DNA of 46,897 nt from Akkermansia muciniphila (GCA_945861415.1 CAMAUV010000035.1:1-46897), one strand, 5' to 3'. Shown: positions 10,913 through 20,786, counted from the first letter of the stretch. Notes: generated by a model not told the origin, from the letters alone. Numbers and translations are program-made.

Positions 10913-13000
10913 ATGAATAAACTCGTCCGACTCATCCTCTGGATCGGTGTCGCCCTTCTGGGCGTGCTGGCTGTTCTCATTCCCGCCGTTCAAAAAGGCG
11001 AGCCCGTGAACGCGCTCTGGCTGGTGGTCGCAGGGGTGTGCGCGTTCGCTGTTTCCTACCGCTTCTACTCCGCATGGCTCATGGCCAAGGTGCTCACGCT
11101 CGACGACCGGCGCGCCACACCCGCCGTGACGCAGGAGGACGGCAAGGACTACGTGCCGACAAGTAAATGGGTCGTCTTTGGCCATCATTTTGCCGCCATC
11201 GCCGGCCCCGGGCCGCTGGTGGGACCAGTGCTTGCGGCGCAGTTTGGCTGGCTTCCGGGCACCCTGTGGATTCTCATCGGTGCCACGCTGGGCGGCGGAG
11301 TGCACGATGCCGTGGTCATGTTTTGCAGCATCCGCCGCGGCGGAAAATCGCTGGGGCAAATGATCAAAGAGGAGATCAATCCAGTGCTCGGCATGATCGC
11401 CATGATCTCCGTGCTCGCCATCATGACCATCCTGCTCGCGGTGCTGGGACTGGTCGTCGTCAAAGCCCTCGCCGAGAGCCCATGGGGCCTCTTCACTATC
11501 GCCATGACCATCCCTATCGCTCTCGTGATGGGGCTATGGCACCACCTCGGCAAAGCGAGCGTGCGCACGGTAACGATTTTTGGAATTGTTATGCTGCTGG
11601 CCAGCGTCTGGGGAGGACGTTATCTTGGTGACTGGGGGATTGAGAGTTACTTCCTGCAAAACGGAAAGTGGCTCGCATGGTCGATCATGATCTATGGTTT
11701 CACTGCCAGCGTGCTGCCGGTGTGGCTGCTGCTCGCGCCACGGGATTATCTGAGCACATTTATGAAGATCGGAACCGTGGCGGTGCTGGGAGTAGCCATT
11801 ATTCTTGTGCGCCCCTCGCTGGAAATGCCGGCCGTAACGGAGTTCGTAAAAGGAAACGGGCCAGTGTTCACGGGAAGTGTTTTTCCATTCGTGTTCATCA
11901 CCATCGCCTGCGGCGCGATCAGCGGATTCCATGCTCTGATCTCCAGCGGCACGACCCCTAAACTGCTGGAGCGCGAGAATCACATCCGGGCTGTCGGTTA
12001 TGGGGCTATGGTGACGGAAATGCTCGTCGCCCTCATGGCCATCATCGCCGCATGCTCGCTCAAGCCGGGAGAATACTTCGCCGTTAACGCCGGCATGGGC
12101 AAAGCAGTGGCCGGCATCAGCGATCCCGTGGCTCGCGATGCCGTAGCAGCGCAGGTCATTCCGAAAATCGCGGAAACCAGCGGCTTTCCGGTGACGCATG
12201 AGGAAATGAAGAAGGTCGCTGCTGATGTGGGCGAACACAATATGGTCGGCCGCGTGGGCGGAGCCCCGACCTTTGCCCTCGGCATGGCGAAAATGTTCCA
12301 CCGCCTCATCCCCGGCGAAGGACTCATGGCGCTCTTTTACCACTTCGCCATCATGTTCGAGGCATTGTTTATTCTGACTACCATCGACGCCGGAACACGG
12401 GTGGGAAGATTCATGCTCCAAGACTTCCTCGGTCATCTCTGGAAACCGCTGGGCGATACTAGCAACGCCGGAGCCACTGTTTTCAGCAGCGCCCTGCTCG
12501 TCGCCGGTTGGGGATTCTTCCTCTACCAGGGCGTCATTGATCCCCTCGGTGGCATCAACAGCCTGTGGCCGCTCTTTGGCATCGCGAACCAGCTCCTCGC
12601 TGTTATCGCGCTCTGCCTTGGCACCACCGTGCTCATCAAGATGGGGCGCACGAAGTACGTCTGGACTACAGCCGCGCCACTCATCTGGCTGGTAAGCGTG
12701 ACCTTCACCGCAGGCATCTCCAAAATCTTCGGCTCCTGGCCCAAAGGACAGTTTGGATTCCTCGACATTGCGGCCACGCTGCAGGATAAAATCAACTCCG
12801 GAGCCACTGGGACAGCTCTGAAAGAACTGAAGGCACAGGTTTATAACAATTACCTCAACGCCGGAGTAGCCGGACTCTTCCTCGTCTTCGTCGCCATCAT
12901 CATCATCGGTTCGCTCATCGAGTGGACCAAACTCCTACGCGGACAGAAGCCGGCCTCCCTGCGGGAGTCGCCCTACGTTTCCCTGTCCGACGCCACATAG
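10913..13000 (+). CDS. cstA: carbon starvation protein A (CstA) family transporter
   Basis: A 695-residue polytopic inner-membrane protein of the CstA family. Members import peptides or pyruvate, often under carbon limitation. Diagnostic stretches include an N-terminal helix and a cytoplasmic loop with DGKDYVPTSKWVVFGHHFAAIAGPGPLVGPVLAAQFGWLPG broken into several conserved blocks. Also present are GGGVHDAVVMFCSIRRGGKSLG and the C-terminal segments LTTIDAGTRVGRFMLQD and LWPLFGIANQLLA. The ATG at 10913 (MNKLVRLILW) starts directly at the first membrane helix; a longer in-frame upstream extension is low quality and not family-like. It appears monocistronic and is full-length. Confidence 0.93.
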   Translation: MNKLVRLILWIGVALLGVLAVLIPAVQKGEPVNALWLVVAGVCAFAVSYRFYSAWLMAKVLTLDDRRATPAVTQEDGKDYVPTSKWVVFGHHFAAIAGPGPLVGPVLAAQFGWLPGTLWILIGATLGGGVHDAVVMFCSIRRGGKSLGQMIKEEINPVLGMIAMISVLAIMTILLAVLGLVVVKALAESPWGLFTIAMTIPIALVMGLWHHLGKASVRTVTIFGIVMLLASVWGGRYLGDWGIESYFLQNGKWLAWSIMIYGFTASVLPVWLLLAPRDYLSTFMKIGTVAVLGVAIILVRPSLEMPAVTEFVKGNGPVFTGSVFPFVFITIACGAISGFHALISSGTTPKLLERENHIRAVGYGAMVTEMLVALMAIIAACSLKPGEYFAVNAGMGKAVAGISDPVARDAVAAQVIPKIAETSGFPVTHEEMKKVAADVGEHNMVGRVGGAPTFALGMAKMFHRLIPGEGLMALFYHFAIMFEALFILTTIDAGTRVGRFMLQDFLGHLWKPLGDTSNAGATVFSSALLVAGWGFFLYQGVIDPLGGINSLWPLFGIANQLLAVIALCLGTTVLIKMGRTKYVWTTAAPLIWLVSVTFTAGISKIFGSWPKGQFGFLDIAATLQDKINSGATGTALKELKAQVYNNYLNAGVAGLFLVFVAIIIIGSLIEWTKLLRGQKPASLRESPYVSLSDAT

Positions 13001-13332
13001 AACGAATGCCAGGAGTAATCCTCAACGGCACCTGGAAAACCAAGGTTACGGAAAAGCCAATGTCCCCCTCCCTTACCGGGCATAATGGAGCCCCCTAGAT
13101 GGACACCAGACTTCGGTCCGAAACGCGGCGGCGGAAATGATCAAGCAAATCAGCGAAAGAGGTCATGAAAGGCGCAGCGCGCCCTCTCTTTAACTCCGGG
13201 GTTCAAAAAGTGACAGGAAAAATGTGTTTCCGATCACTTTAAACGTGGAGCATTAAGCGCGGGAATCACGGCGTGCAGCTAGGCCGAAAACCCGGGTGTG
13301 CCTCCGGTTGCCAACCATGGCGGGGGAATTCA
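13001..13332. other. 332-bp intergenic region without a supportable gene
   Basis: Between cstA and the prepilin peptidase gene I see no open frame with family character. A short plus-strand stretch near 13117-13175 reads RNAAAEMIKQISERGHERR, but it is too short to call. A purine-rich gggggaatt lies just before the peptidase ATG and can act as a ribosome-binding site. Confidence 0.5.
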
Positions 13333-14529
13333 ATGAAGAACAAGACCATGCTGCCCACTCTAGACTACCTGCTTCTTCCTGCGACCTTCAGCATCCTTCT
13401 CTGCTTCGTCTTCGCCTTCGGGTGCTGTGTGGGCTCGTATTTGAATGTGGTGATTTACCGGCTGCCGCTGGGTATGAAGACGAGCGAACCGCGGCGCTCG
13501 TTTTGTCCGTCTTGCAAATACCAGATTCCGATGTGGCACAACATTCCGCTGGTTTCATGGCTGCTGCTGAGGGGAAAGTGCGCGAACTGCTCCAAGCCGA
13601 TCTCCTCACGCTATCTTTTCGTCGAACTGATCACCGGAGTCCTCTTCGTGGCGGCGTTTGTGCGGCTCGGACGCGGCCCCGAGGATTTCTATCAGGGGTT
13701 CGATTGGACCATGCTTGCGGCGTGGTGCTTCATCGCTCTCTGCATCGCGGGCAGCTACATCGACATCGATCACCAGATCCTTCCCCACGAAATCACATGG
13801 GGCGGGGCTGTAGCGGGCGTGGTGGCGGCAGTGAGCATCCCGAAACTGATTGTGCTGGACACCCGATGGATGAATCTCGCCCACTCGATCGGCGGTGCAG
13901 GGCTCGGATTTGCCATCATCTGGGTGATCGTGCAGCTGGGCAAGATGGCTTTTGGCCGGATCAAGTTTCAGTTCGATAAAGCAGAGGACTGGTCCGTCTC
14001 ACAGGAACCGGGAGCAGAGGAACCAATCTTTAAAGTAGCGGACCAGCGGGAGGGCTACTCCAATATCTTCTCCCGCCCGAGCGACCGACTGATGATCAAA
14101 TGCCTCTCCGCCCGGCTGGGTGAGCGATCAGTGGAAAACGCAACGCTGTTTCTGACCAATGACTCCGTCATCATCCGCCCGGCAGAAGGTCCGGAGGAAA
14201 CCCTGCCGCTGGAGGGCATCACCAGCATGAGCGGCACCTGCACGGCAGTGGAGCAGCCACGCGAAGCGATGGGCATGGGTGATGCGAACTGGATGGCCTG
14301 CGTGGGGGCGTTCATGGGCTACAAAGCCGTGCTCTTCACCATCTTCGCCGGCTCGTGCATCGGCGCGCTCATTTCGCTGAGCATGATCGTGCTGCGCCGC
14401 CGCGAGTGGGCTGCGCGCATCCCCTTCGGCCCCTACCTCGCTGCAGGGGCACTGATCTGGCTATTCAGCGGGCCACGAATTCTCGAGTGGTATCTCAGTC
14501 TAGCGGGACCTCGTCTCGAAGCTGAATAA
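13333..14529 (+). CDS. prepilin peptidase (type IV leader peptidase, A24 family)
   Basis: Cleaves, and in complete members N-methylates, type IV pilin-like precursors at the inner membrane. The N-terminal domain has both zinc-binding CxxC pairs, CPSC (58-61) and CANC (83-86). The two catalytic aspartates of the A24 family are visible in SYIDIDHQILP (Asp144) and GMGD (Asp317). Several membrane helices surround them. At 398 residues it is longer than typical (about 260-290). The excess is a soluble insertion of about 100 residues (roughly 210-312) between the two aspartate motifs. The ATG at 13333 starts just before the first helix and has a purine-rich leader. No pilin genes are adjacent. Confidence 0.9.
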   Translation: MKNKTMLPTLDYLLLPATFSILLCFVFAFGCCVGSYLNVVIYRLPLGMKTSEPRRSFCPSCKYQIPMWHNIPLVSWLLLRGKCANCSKPISSRYLFVELITGVLFVAAFVRLGRGPEDFYQGFDWTMLAAWCFIALCIAGSYIDIDHQILPHEITWGGAVAGVVAAVSIPKLIVLDTRWMNLAHSIGGAGLGFAIIWVIVQLGKMAFGRIKFQFDKAEDWSVSQEPGAEEPIFKVADQREGYSNIFSRPSDRLMIKCLSARLGERSVENATLFLTNDSVIIRPAEGPEETLPLEGITSMSGTCTAVEQPREAMGMGDANWMACVGAFMGYKAVLFTIFAGSCIGALISLSMIVLRRREWAARIPFGPYLAAGALIWLFSGPRILEWYLSLAGPRLEAE

Positions 14530-14689
14530 TTTATTTGAGTTACGCAGGCTGCTTGAGTATCCAACGCCCAGGGTAAGTCTGAAGGTCCTGTTGGAGGAAT
14601 TCGGGATCGTCACCGGGGAGCCAGAAATTGCAAAAACGCAGGCGATTTGGCTGAGCATGTGCCATCTTCCCGCTATCTCAATCCCCACA

Positions 14690-16426
14690 ATGCCCCTCGC
14701 CTCCGAAATTTCTGCACTCGTCCGTGTTCACTGGAAGTCATTTACCGCGCAGGCAAGACGCACGGCCACAAAGTCCCGGCTGCTGGCCTCCACCATTCTT
14801 TTCTTTCTCGCCGGTTACCTCATCGCCGGCTACTACATATTCTCCCATGGTCTGGCCTATATGACCACGCTGCCTGTGGCGGGACATCTGCTGGCGGAGC
14901 GGATCATCTACATGATCTACTTCTTCTTCATGATCATGCTGGTCTTCTCCAATGCAGTCCTTCTTTACAGTGGGCTGTTCCGCGGAAAGGAGACACCGTG
15001 GCTGCTGACGACGCCGCTGAGTCCGCGAGCCATCTTTTTGTGGAAGCTCATCGAGTCATTCATTGTGAGCAGTTGGGGCCTCGCGATCCTTAGCGCCCCG
15101 CTGATGGCGAGCATAGGCAAGACCTTTGGAGCCACCCCCATGTTTTATGTGAAGTGCTTCGCCATTTCCGTGCCGCTGCTCATGCTGCCCTGCGGAGTCG
15201 CCGGGCTGCTGGTCGCGGGGTTGGTGCGATACTGGGGACGCACGGCTCGCTGGCTGCTGTGGATTGCCCTCGCGCTGATCGCGTGGAGAATCGGCAGCGG
15301 TCTGCTCGGCCCGGCGGATTCGGGTGAGGTGGCCAAAAGTCTCAACCTAAGTCAGGGATTGCAGCGCGTCTTCGGTTTCACGGACATCACCATGAACCGC
15401 TTTCTGCCCAGCGCGTGGATGAGCGAGATGATCCTGCATTGGTCGCATGGTTACGAAGGGCGCGGCATTTTCTACAGTCTGGTGCTCCTAAGCTGGGTAG
15501 GCATGGTGGGCCTGCTGTGTACCGCCGGGGCCAGCCGAGTAACCCATACGGCATGGAATTTGAGCCAGTGGCGCCGAGCGCAAAGCACCGGCCGCCGCCG
15601 CAAGTTCAATGCGGAACTTGAGCGCGCGTTCCGCCCGGGATTTCTTGACTCCATTCCGCTACTTGGCCGCCGTCGTGCCGCGCTGGTCCGCAAAGACATC
15701 CGGGAGTTCGTGCGGGATCCCGCGCAGTGGATCCCCTGCGCCATTGTATTCGGACTCCTCCTGCTCTACGCATCCAATCTCAGCCGATCATCGGCCGGGG
15801 AGCCGAAATTCCGCTTCATCCTCTCCGCTCTCAATTTCGGCGTCTGCTGTCTCACTCTGTCCACCCTGACGACCCGATTCGTATTTCCCATGTTCAGCCT
15901 CGAAGGCCGCCGGTTGTAAATCCTCGGCCTCTCGCCGGTCGGCATGGGCCGCATGTTCCGCCTCAAGCTCCTACTATACGCTAGCGTCACCGGCGCCGCC
16001 ACTTGCCTGCTAATGTTCGTCTCCGGACTGCGCCTGTCCATGGGGCCCGGAGAACTCGCCTACTATTGTGGCGGCATTGTGCTCATGAGCACCGGACTCA
16101 ACGCCCTGGCGCTCTCTCTGGGCGTTCTGTTTCCCAATTTCAACGATGCCAGTCCGGCCCGCATCGTTTCCGGATTTGGCGGCACGCTCTGCCTCATTCT
16201 CCATTTCATCTACATTCTCGCCTTCCTCACCCTGTTCCTCATGCCCTTCTTCATTCGTCAGGCCGGACCTACCGCCCCTGCCGACCTCGTCCTGTTCGGT
16301 TCCTTTGATCAGGCAATGGCCGGAAGTGCGGTCGCTGTCACCATGGTCACAGCCCTCATTTCGGGCACCCCAATCTTTTTTAGCCTCCGCCGAATAAAAA
16401 AGCTGGAACTTTTAGGAAAACTGTAA
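14690..16426 (+). pseudogene. putative ABC exporter permease gene interrupted by an in-frame TAA
   Basis: A single reading frame runs from 14690 to 16426 (578 codons before the final stop). It is broken only by TAA at 15917-15919, codon 410. Before the stop it encodes an ABC-2-like membrane protein: helices near residues 40-60 and 80-105, and a soluble region with RRRAALVRKDIREFVRDP. The frame ends FVFPMFSLEGRRL. Directly after the stop it continues ILGLSPVGMGRMFRLKLLLY and four more helices. The joined sequence matches the layout of the putative ABC exporter family (about 550 residues), where the interrupted position is usually an aromatic residue. It could be a pseudogene, a sequence error, or two separately translated halves (an ATG occurs at 15944). 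No ATP-binding subunit gene is next to it. Confidence 0.7.
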
Positions 16427-16463
16427 TAGTAATGGATGTTAAGCTTCGCAGTAGTTATCACGT

Positions 16464-17195
16464 ATGACCCGAACCACTACACCTCGCCGCTCCGCAGTCA
16501 CCGCTCCCTCCGCTGATCTTCCCGTGTATGGCCATGGTGCAGACTACGACCCCTATGAAGAGTCACAGGACGACTTCGTCCTCCCGGCCGATGGCATGAA
16601 TTCCACAGCAGAGAATCTCGAAGAGCGTGTCCAGACAACCCAGCACCGTCTGGCCCAGCTCCGCGTGGAAGCGGAAGCCCTTGAGCGCGAAAAACTCCAG
16701 TTTGAAGAACTCAGCCGCAAACAACGCGGCTTTATGGAAGGCCGCACCGAGATGACGGAAAAACTCGGGCGTACGATCGCCATGCTCGACCGTGAAACCT
16801 ACGAAGCCCAAAAGCGCATCGGGCAACTGCTAGTCATAAAAGACGGATTTTACGAGCATCTGAATGTCGTCGATTCGCTAAATCCCGAGGAGTGGAATCC
16901 CAAAGACCTTCAATACGACCTCACCCGCGCTTTGGGGATCATTGAAGACGCCCGCACTGATTACACCAAAGTAATGAACCGCCTAGAGTCCCTGCTCGGG
17001 AATCCGGCCCCCGCTACTTCCGGACCTAGGCCGGCCACTACCCCCGTCACCATGCAGAGCGCGGCACCCGTCGGCATGAGCATCGAGATCAGCCGCGATT
17101 CCTTCCGCCGCTGGGCATTCTGCGGCGCCGCGTTCACTGCCCCACTCCTGCTCCTCGCCCTTACTTACGGAATCATCCGCCTCATTGCCGGCTAA
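16464..17195 (+). CDS. coiled-coil protein with C-terminal membrane anchor
   Basis: A 243-residue protein without a signal peptide. The first 45 residues are polar and disordered, followed by a Glu/Lys/Gln-rich coiled coil (about 48-115; TAENLEERVQTTQHRLAQL onward). A conserved-looking helical middle follows (QLLVIKDGFYEHLNVVDSLNPEEW). Next come a Pro/Ala-rich linker (about 182-205) and one C-terminal membrane helix (about 217-241). This is a tail-anchored topology with the coiled coil in the cytoplasm. It is 82 bases ahead of a second, smaller coiled-coil membrane protein and 37 bases behind the broken exporter gene. The family is not recognised. Confidence 0.6.
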   Translation: MTRTTTPRRSAVTAPSADLPVYGHGADYDPYEESQDDFVLPADGMNSTAENLEERVQTTQHRLAQLRVEAEALEREKLQFEELSRKQRGFMEGRTEMTEKLGRTIAMLDRETYEAQKRIGQLLVIKDGFYEHLNVVDSLNPEEWNPKDLQYDLTRALGIIEDARTDYTKVMNRLESLLGNPAPATSGPRPATTPVTMQSAAPVGMSIEISRDSFRRWAFCGAAFTAPLLLLALTYGIIRLIAG

Positions 17196-17277
17196 CTTCG
17201 CCTAACCAACAATTTCTCCGGGTCCCAACCACCATCACTGCCGCGCCGCCGCGCAGCAGTTAATACGCGCCACGACC

Positions 17278-17628
17278 ATGCCTGACAAATCACGCACTTC
17301 AGCCAAAGCCAAGCGCTCCGAACTTGAGCGCAAACTCAACGACATCCGCACGCGCCAAACCGCTATCAAAGAACGTATCTACAAGCTGGAGGCCAGCATC
17401 ACTGCCGCACCCAGCATGGCTAGCAGCCAGCGTCTCCATTTCTGGAACACCGTGGCCTCCGACGAACCCGCCCCTGCCACAGGCGACGCCCGCATGACCC
17501 GTTATCAACGCCGACTTGTGAACAAAGGCCGTTCTAGGCAGGCGGTCACCGCTTTCTTGCTCACCGGGTTCGCGCTTCTTGTCGGCCTTTGGCTCTCCTA
17601 TCAGCTCAAACAGCACGGCGTCCTGTAA
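17278..17628 (+). CDS. small coiled-coil membrane protein
   Basis: A 116-residue protein with a basic, helical N-terminus forming a short coiled coil (about 8-42; KRSELERKLNDIRTRQTAIK). A polar middle follows, and one membrane helix (about 88-108, AVTAFLLTGFALLVGLWLSY) lies near the C-terminus. Its layout mirrors the preceding 243-residue protein. The two are probably co-transcribed and may interact through their coiled coils. No known family is recognised. Confidence 0.55.
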   Translation: MPDKSRTSAKAKRSELERKLNDIRTRQTAIKERIYKLEASITAAPSMASSQRLHFWNTVASDEPAPATGDARMTRYQRRLVNKGRSRQAVTAFLLTGFALLVGLWLSYQLKQHGVL

Positions 17629-17634
17629 TACCAA

Positions 17635-17669
17635 CGACTTTCTATAAGTCGAGATTACCGGCAGGTAAT
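17635..17669. terminator. pair of small hairpins between convergent genes
   Basis: Two perfect 6-bp stems lie back to back, cgactt/aagtcg (17635-17651) and attacc/ggtaat (17654-17669). They fill the 45-bp space between the plus-strand coiled-coil gene and the minus-strand SGNH pseudogene. Neither has a strong T-run, so a terminator role is only plausible. Confidence 0.35.
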
Positions 17670-17673
17670 GGCA

Positions 17674-18953
17674 TCAGAGCGGGGTGACCTTGATGCTGTG
17701 CTTGACCGGTTGCAGGGCTTCACGTGCTTTGTCGTCGAGCGCCTTTTGACGAGAGCTGAGGTTCGCGCGCAGGGCATCAAAGGCCGCGGCGACATCGAAA
17801 TCAGCTTTCGCCTCTGGACTAAACGGCCGTAGTTTGGTGGTCACTTCTTTGATGCAAAATGTCTCAAAATTCTGCTTAGCAAAGACTCGTTTCTCAAATT
17901 CACGGAAGCTACCTTCAAACGGGGTCATTCCGGCAAATTCAGCAGCCAGATTTACCCCGGCGGCTAGTTGCTCTTTGGTAAACTCCTTCGACTTGCCACC
18001 CCATTCAACAATGGCTTTGGCGACCTTCAAATTAGCTACTTTCAAGGTGTAGCGGTTGAGCTCAGCGTTGAACGGGATGAACGGAACGATGCTGAGTGTG
18101 CCGTGGATGACTTGGGCTCGCCCTGAAAACAAAACGGGTACCGTGTGCTCTCGAGTTCAGCCGATCCGGGGGCACTGGATACCACTTTATGCCCGTCTGT
18201 AGCCGTGGTATTGCCGCTCATGTCCACCGTGACGGTGCCAATATCGCCATCGAAGCCCAGCCCTTTGAGAAAGGCGCAGGCCATGACTAGGTGCCCGTTG
18301 TCGTTAGGATGAAATCCATCACTGCCGCAAACGTCATACTTGTCCCCGAGCACCGGCTTGGATTTTAGCATAGCATCGATCATGGGCTGATGCACATCCG
18401 CAAAAGACTGCTGGAATTCATCGGCGAGTTTTTTGCCAATTTTGCCGAGGTGCGCAAGGCTCTCGTTATACCCGTCCGCTCCAGTTTGGGGGGCAAAGTT
18501 GTCGCGCTTGAAATAGAAGGTGTCCACCGCCCCCGGCGAGCCGACCACAATGTGCTTTACGCCACTGCCCCTGAGGATTTCGAGCACTTTTCTCAAGGAG
18601 TCCTCGTAGCGCTTGCCGATGCCGTCATTGAATGGCTGGTAACTACCATCGTTCATGCCGTAGCAGAGAGTTACAGTGGTGGGACGGAAATCAGCGAGAT
18701 CGTTAGCTGCACGGTTGGCGAACCCGCCCGCGGTCTCGCCGCCCCAGCCGAACTGGAAGACCCTCACGTCAGTTCTCCCGGCGCAGGCCACGATATAGGA
18801 CTAGATGTTTTTCGAATAAAGCTTCTGCTCAGTGATGGAATCCCCCACGACAGCCAGCCTCGCATTCTGCGGCAGAGCAGCCGGAGCGCTGGGAGCTGCG
18901 AAGATGGCAAGTGGTGCTAAGACGAAGAAGAGAACTGCGGCGGCTTGTTTCAT
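17674..18953 (-). pseudogene. inactivated SGNH/GDSL hydrolase, tandem copy of the next gene
   Basis: From ATG 18953 the minus strand encodes a signal peptide and the GDSIT serine block, closely matching the intact gene at 19062-20333. Codon 51 is TAG (18803-18801), where the intact copy has GAG in KFMEAYIVAC. The frame then continues through GMNDG and DGFHPNDNGH. A second lesion near 18100-18125 removes one base relative to the intact copy, shifting the frame so that the C-terminal 150 residues (17674-18132) are in another frame. Two independent lesions make this a pseudogene rather than a single read error. It arose by tandem duplication with the neighbour. Confidence 0.85.
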
Positions 18954-19061
18954 AATTTAGCCATTGTGGCAGGGGCATGGCGGCTGTCACCCTAATAATG
19001 TAGGAGCGGCATCGTAATTGGCGAGTGTCCGTCCGGGAGTGCACGACTGCCCCGCTGCTGC

Positions 19062-20333
19062 TCAGAGTGGAGTAACCGTGATGATGTGCTTCACCGGCTG
19101 TAGGACTTCACGGGCTTTGTCATCCAGCGCTTTGTGACGGGCGGCGAGCTTGGCGCGCAAGTTATCGAGGGCCGGGAGGACCGCGGCGACATCCGGATCG
19201 GCTTTCGCTGATGGACTTAGCATACGGAATTTGTTGATCACCTCTTTGATGTAGTAGGTTTCAAACTCCTGCTTGGCCGCGACGCGATTGAGGTATTCGA
19301 GGAAGACCCCCTCGAACGGGGTCCGGGCGGCAAATTCAGCCGCCAGATTTACCCCGGCGGCGAGCTGCTCTTTGGTGAACTCATTCAACTGCGTGCCCCA
19401 TTCCACTCTGGCTTTGGCGGCATTCAAATTAGCCACTTTTAGAGTGTAGCGATTGAGTTCAGCGTTAAAGGGGATAAACGGGACAATGCTGAGGGTGCCG
19501 GATGGGGACTTTTCGTTCCCCTGAAAACAAAATGGATACCGGACGCTCTCCAGCTCAGCCGATCCGGGGGCGCTGGAAACCACTTTATGCCCCTCCGTAG
19601 CCTTAGCATTTCCGTTCATGTCCACCGTGATGGTGCCAATGTCGCCATCGAAGCCTAGGCCTTTAAGAAAGGCATAGGCCATAACGAGGTGCCCGTTTTC
19701 ATTGGGGTGGTATCCGTCAGTGCCGCAGACATCATACTCCTTCCCGAGCACCGGCTTGGCTTTCAACATGGCGTCGATCATGGGCTGGTGCACGTCCGCA
19801 AAGGACTGCTGAATTTCCCCGGCGAGCTTTTTGCCGATCTTCCCGAGTTGCGCGAGGTTATGGTTGTAGTCGCCCCCACCGGTGCGGTTGAAATAGAAAG
19901 TGTCCACAGCCCCAGGCGAGCCAACTACGATATGCTTTATTCCATTGTCCCTCAGCACAATAAGCCCTCTTTTCATGGAATCCTCGAAGCGCTTGCCGAT
20001 ACTCTCATTGAACGGCTGGTAGCCCCCGTCGTTCATCCCGAAGCACAGAGTTACGGTGGAAGGCTGGAATGCGGCGAGGTCGTTAGCGGCCCGGTCGGCG
20101 AACCCTCCAGCGGTCTGTCCGCTCCATCCAAACTGGAAGACGCTCACATCAGTCCGCCCGGAGCAGGCTACGATGTAAGCCTCCATGAACTTAGTGTAGA
20201 GCTTCCGCTCGGTAATTGAATCCCCCGCCACCGCAAGCCGAGCATTCTCCGGCAGATTGGGCGCCGCATTCGGCGCCGCGAGGGCGGCAGCAGGGAGGAA
20301 AGCGAGGAAGAAAACGAGGGCGGCGAGCTTCAT
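19062..20333 (-). CDS. exported SGNH/GDSL-family hydrolase
   Basis: A 423-residue secreted esterase or acetylesterase-like protein. The signal peptide (MKLAALVFFLAFLPAAALAA) starts at ATG 20333; a 12-residue in-frame extension upstream is unlikely to be translated. Block I GDSIT gives nucleophile Ser39. GMND gives Asn101 of the oxyanion hole. DGYHPN gives the Asp206/His209 pair. The catalytic domain spans about 25-245. The remaining 175 residues form a helical C-terminal extension (EFTKEQLAAGVNLAAEFAA) typical of the planctomycete and verrucomicrobial versions. Members deacetylate polysaccharides or cleave short esters in the periplasm. Its damaged duplicate lies 108 bases downstream. Confidence 0.9.
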   Translation of the reverse strand: MKLAALVFFLAFLPAAALAAPNAAPNLPENARLAVAGDSITERKLYTKFMEAYIVACSGRTDVSVFQFGWSGQTAGGFADRAANDLAAFQPSTVTLCFGMNDGGYQPFNESIGKRFEDSMKRGLIVLRDNGIKHIVVGSPGAVDTFYFNRTGGGDYNHNLAQLGKIGKKLAGEIQQSFADVHQPMIDAMLKAKPVLGKEYDVCGTDGYHPNENGHLVMAYAFLKGLGFDGDIGTITVDMNGNAKATEGHKVVSSAPGSAELESVRYPFCFQGNEKSPSGTLSIVPFIPFNAELNRYTLKVANLNAAKARVEWGTQLNEFTKEQLAAGVNLAAEFAARTPFEGVFLEYLNRVAAKQEFETYYIKEVINKFRMLSPSAKADPDVAAVLPALDNLRAKLAARHKALDDKAREVLQPVKHIITVTPL

Positions 20334-20420
20334 AGGCGGATTCCCTGCGGCGCGCGTGGCGATTGTCATCCTGATAATTCCTGCGCCGACATCCTTTTTC
20401 CCGGACGTCAGCCAAGGAAT

Positions 20421-20786
20421 TCAAAACCGGTAGTCGTAAACAGTGATCTTTTTAACGAGCGGCTTGAGCGTCGAGGCAGCTGCCGCTTTATGCTCAGGAT
20501 TATCAAGGTATTGCTGAAGTTTTTCCTTAGAATTAAACGTCAGGGTCACCGCCACATCAAATGAACTGTCCACGATTGAGCGGGCGCTGGGAATGCACGG
20601 ACCCGCCGTGACGCTGCGCACTCCGGGTATAGCGCGGAAGCTTTCAGCAACCCCAATCAAAGTCTGCCGATGCACCTCATTTCCCGGATCCTTCAGCCAC
20701 ATGACCACGGTGTGATTAATGCCGTGACGCGGCGCGGAGGCGCAGGATGCGAGAGCAGAAACAGCGAGCAGAAGAAGATACTTCAT
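20421..20786 (-). CDS. Dabb (stress-responsive A/B barrel) domain lipoprotein
   Basis: A 121-residue lipoprotein. The signal peptide ends in lipobox ALASC (Cys15). It is followed by one Dabb domain: INHTVVMWLKDP as the first strand, helix ESFRAIPGVRSV, DVAVTLTFNSKEKLQQYL, and the terminal ITVYDYRF strand. Dabb domains form dimeric alpha/beta barrels, and their function in secreted bacterial proteins is mostly unknown. It lies 87 bases upstream of the SGNH hydrolase in the same direction. A second Dabb protein occurs at 28888-29292. Confidence 0.85.
   Translation of the reverse strand: MKYLLLLAVSALASCASAPRHGINHTVVMWLKDPGNEVHRQTLIGVAESFRAIPGVRSVTAGPCIPSARSIVDSSFDVAVTLTFNSKEKLQQYLDNPEHKAAAASTLKPLVKKITVYDYRF

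Noticed and set aside
14530..14689. Frame upstream of the exporter (LRRLLEYPTPRVSLKVLLEE...) as an extra coding remnant or N-terminal extension.
   Set aside because: It has no start codon and no family that I can name, and the membrane protein begins naturally at 14690. It remains unexplained rather than supported.
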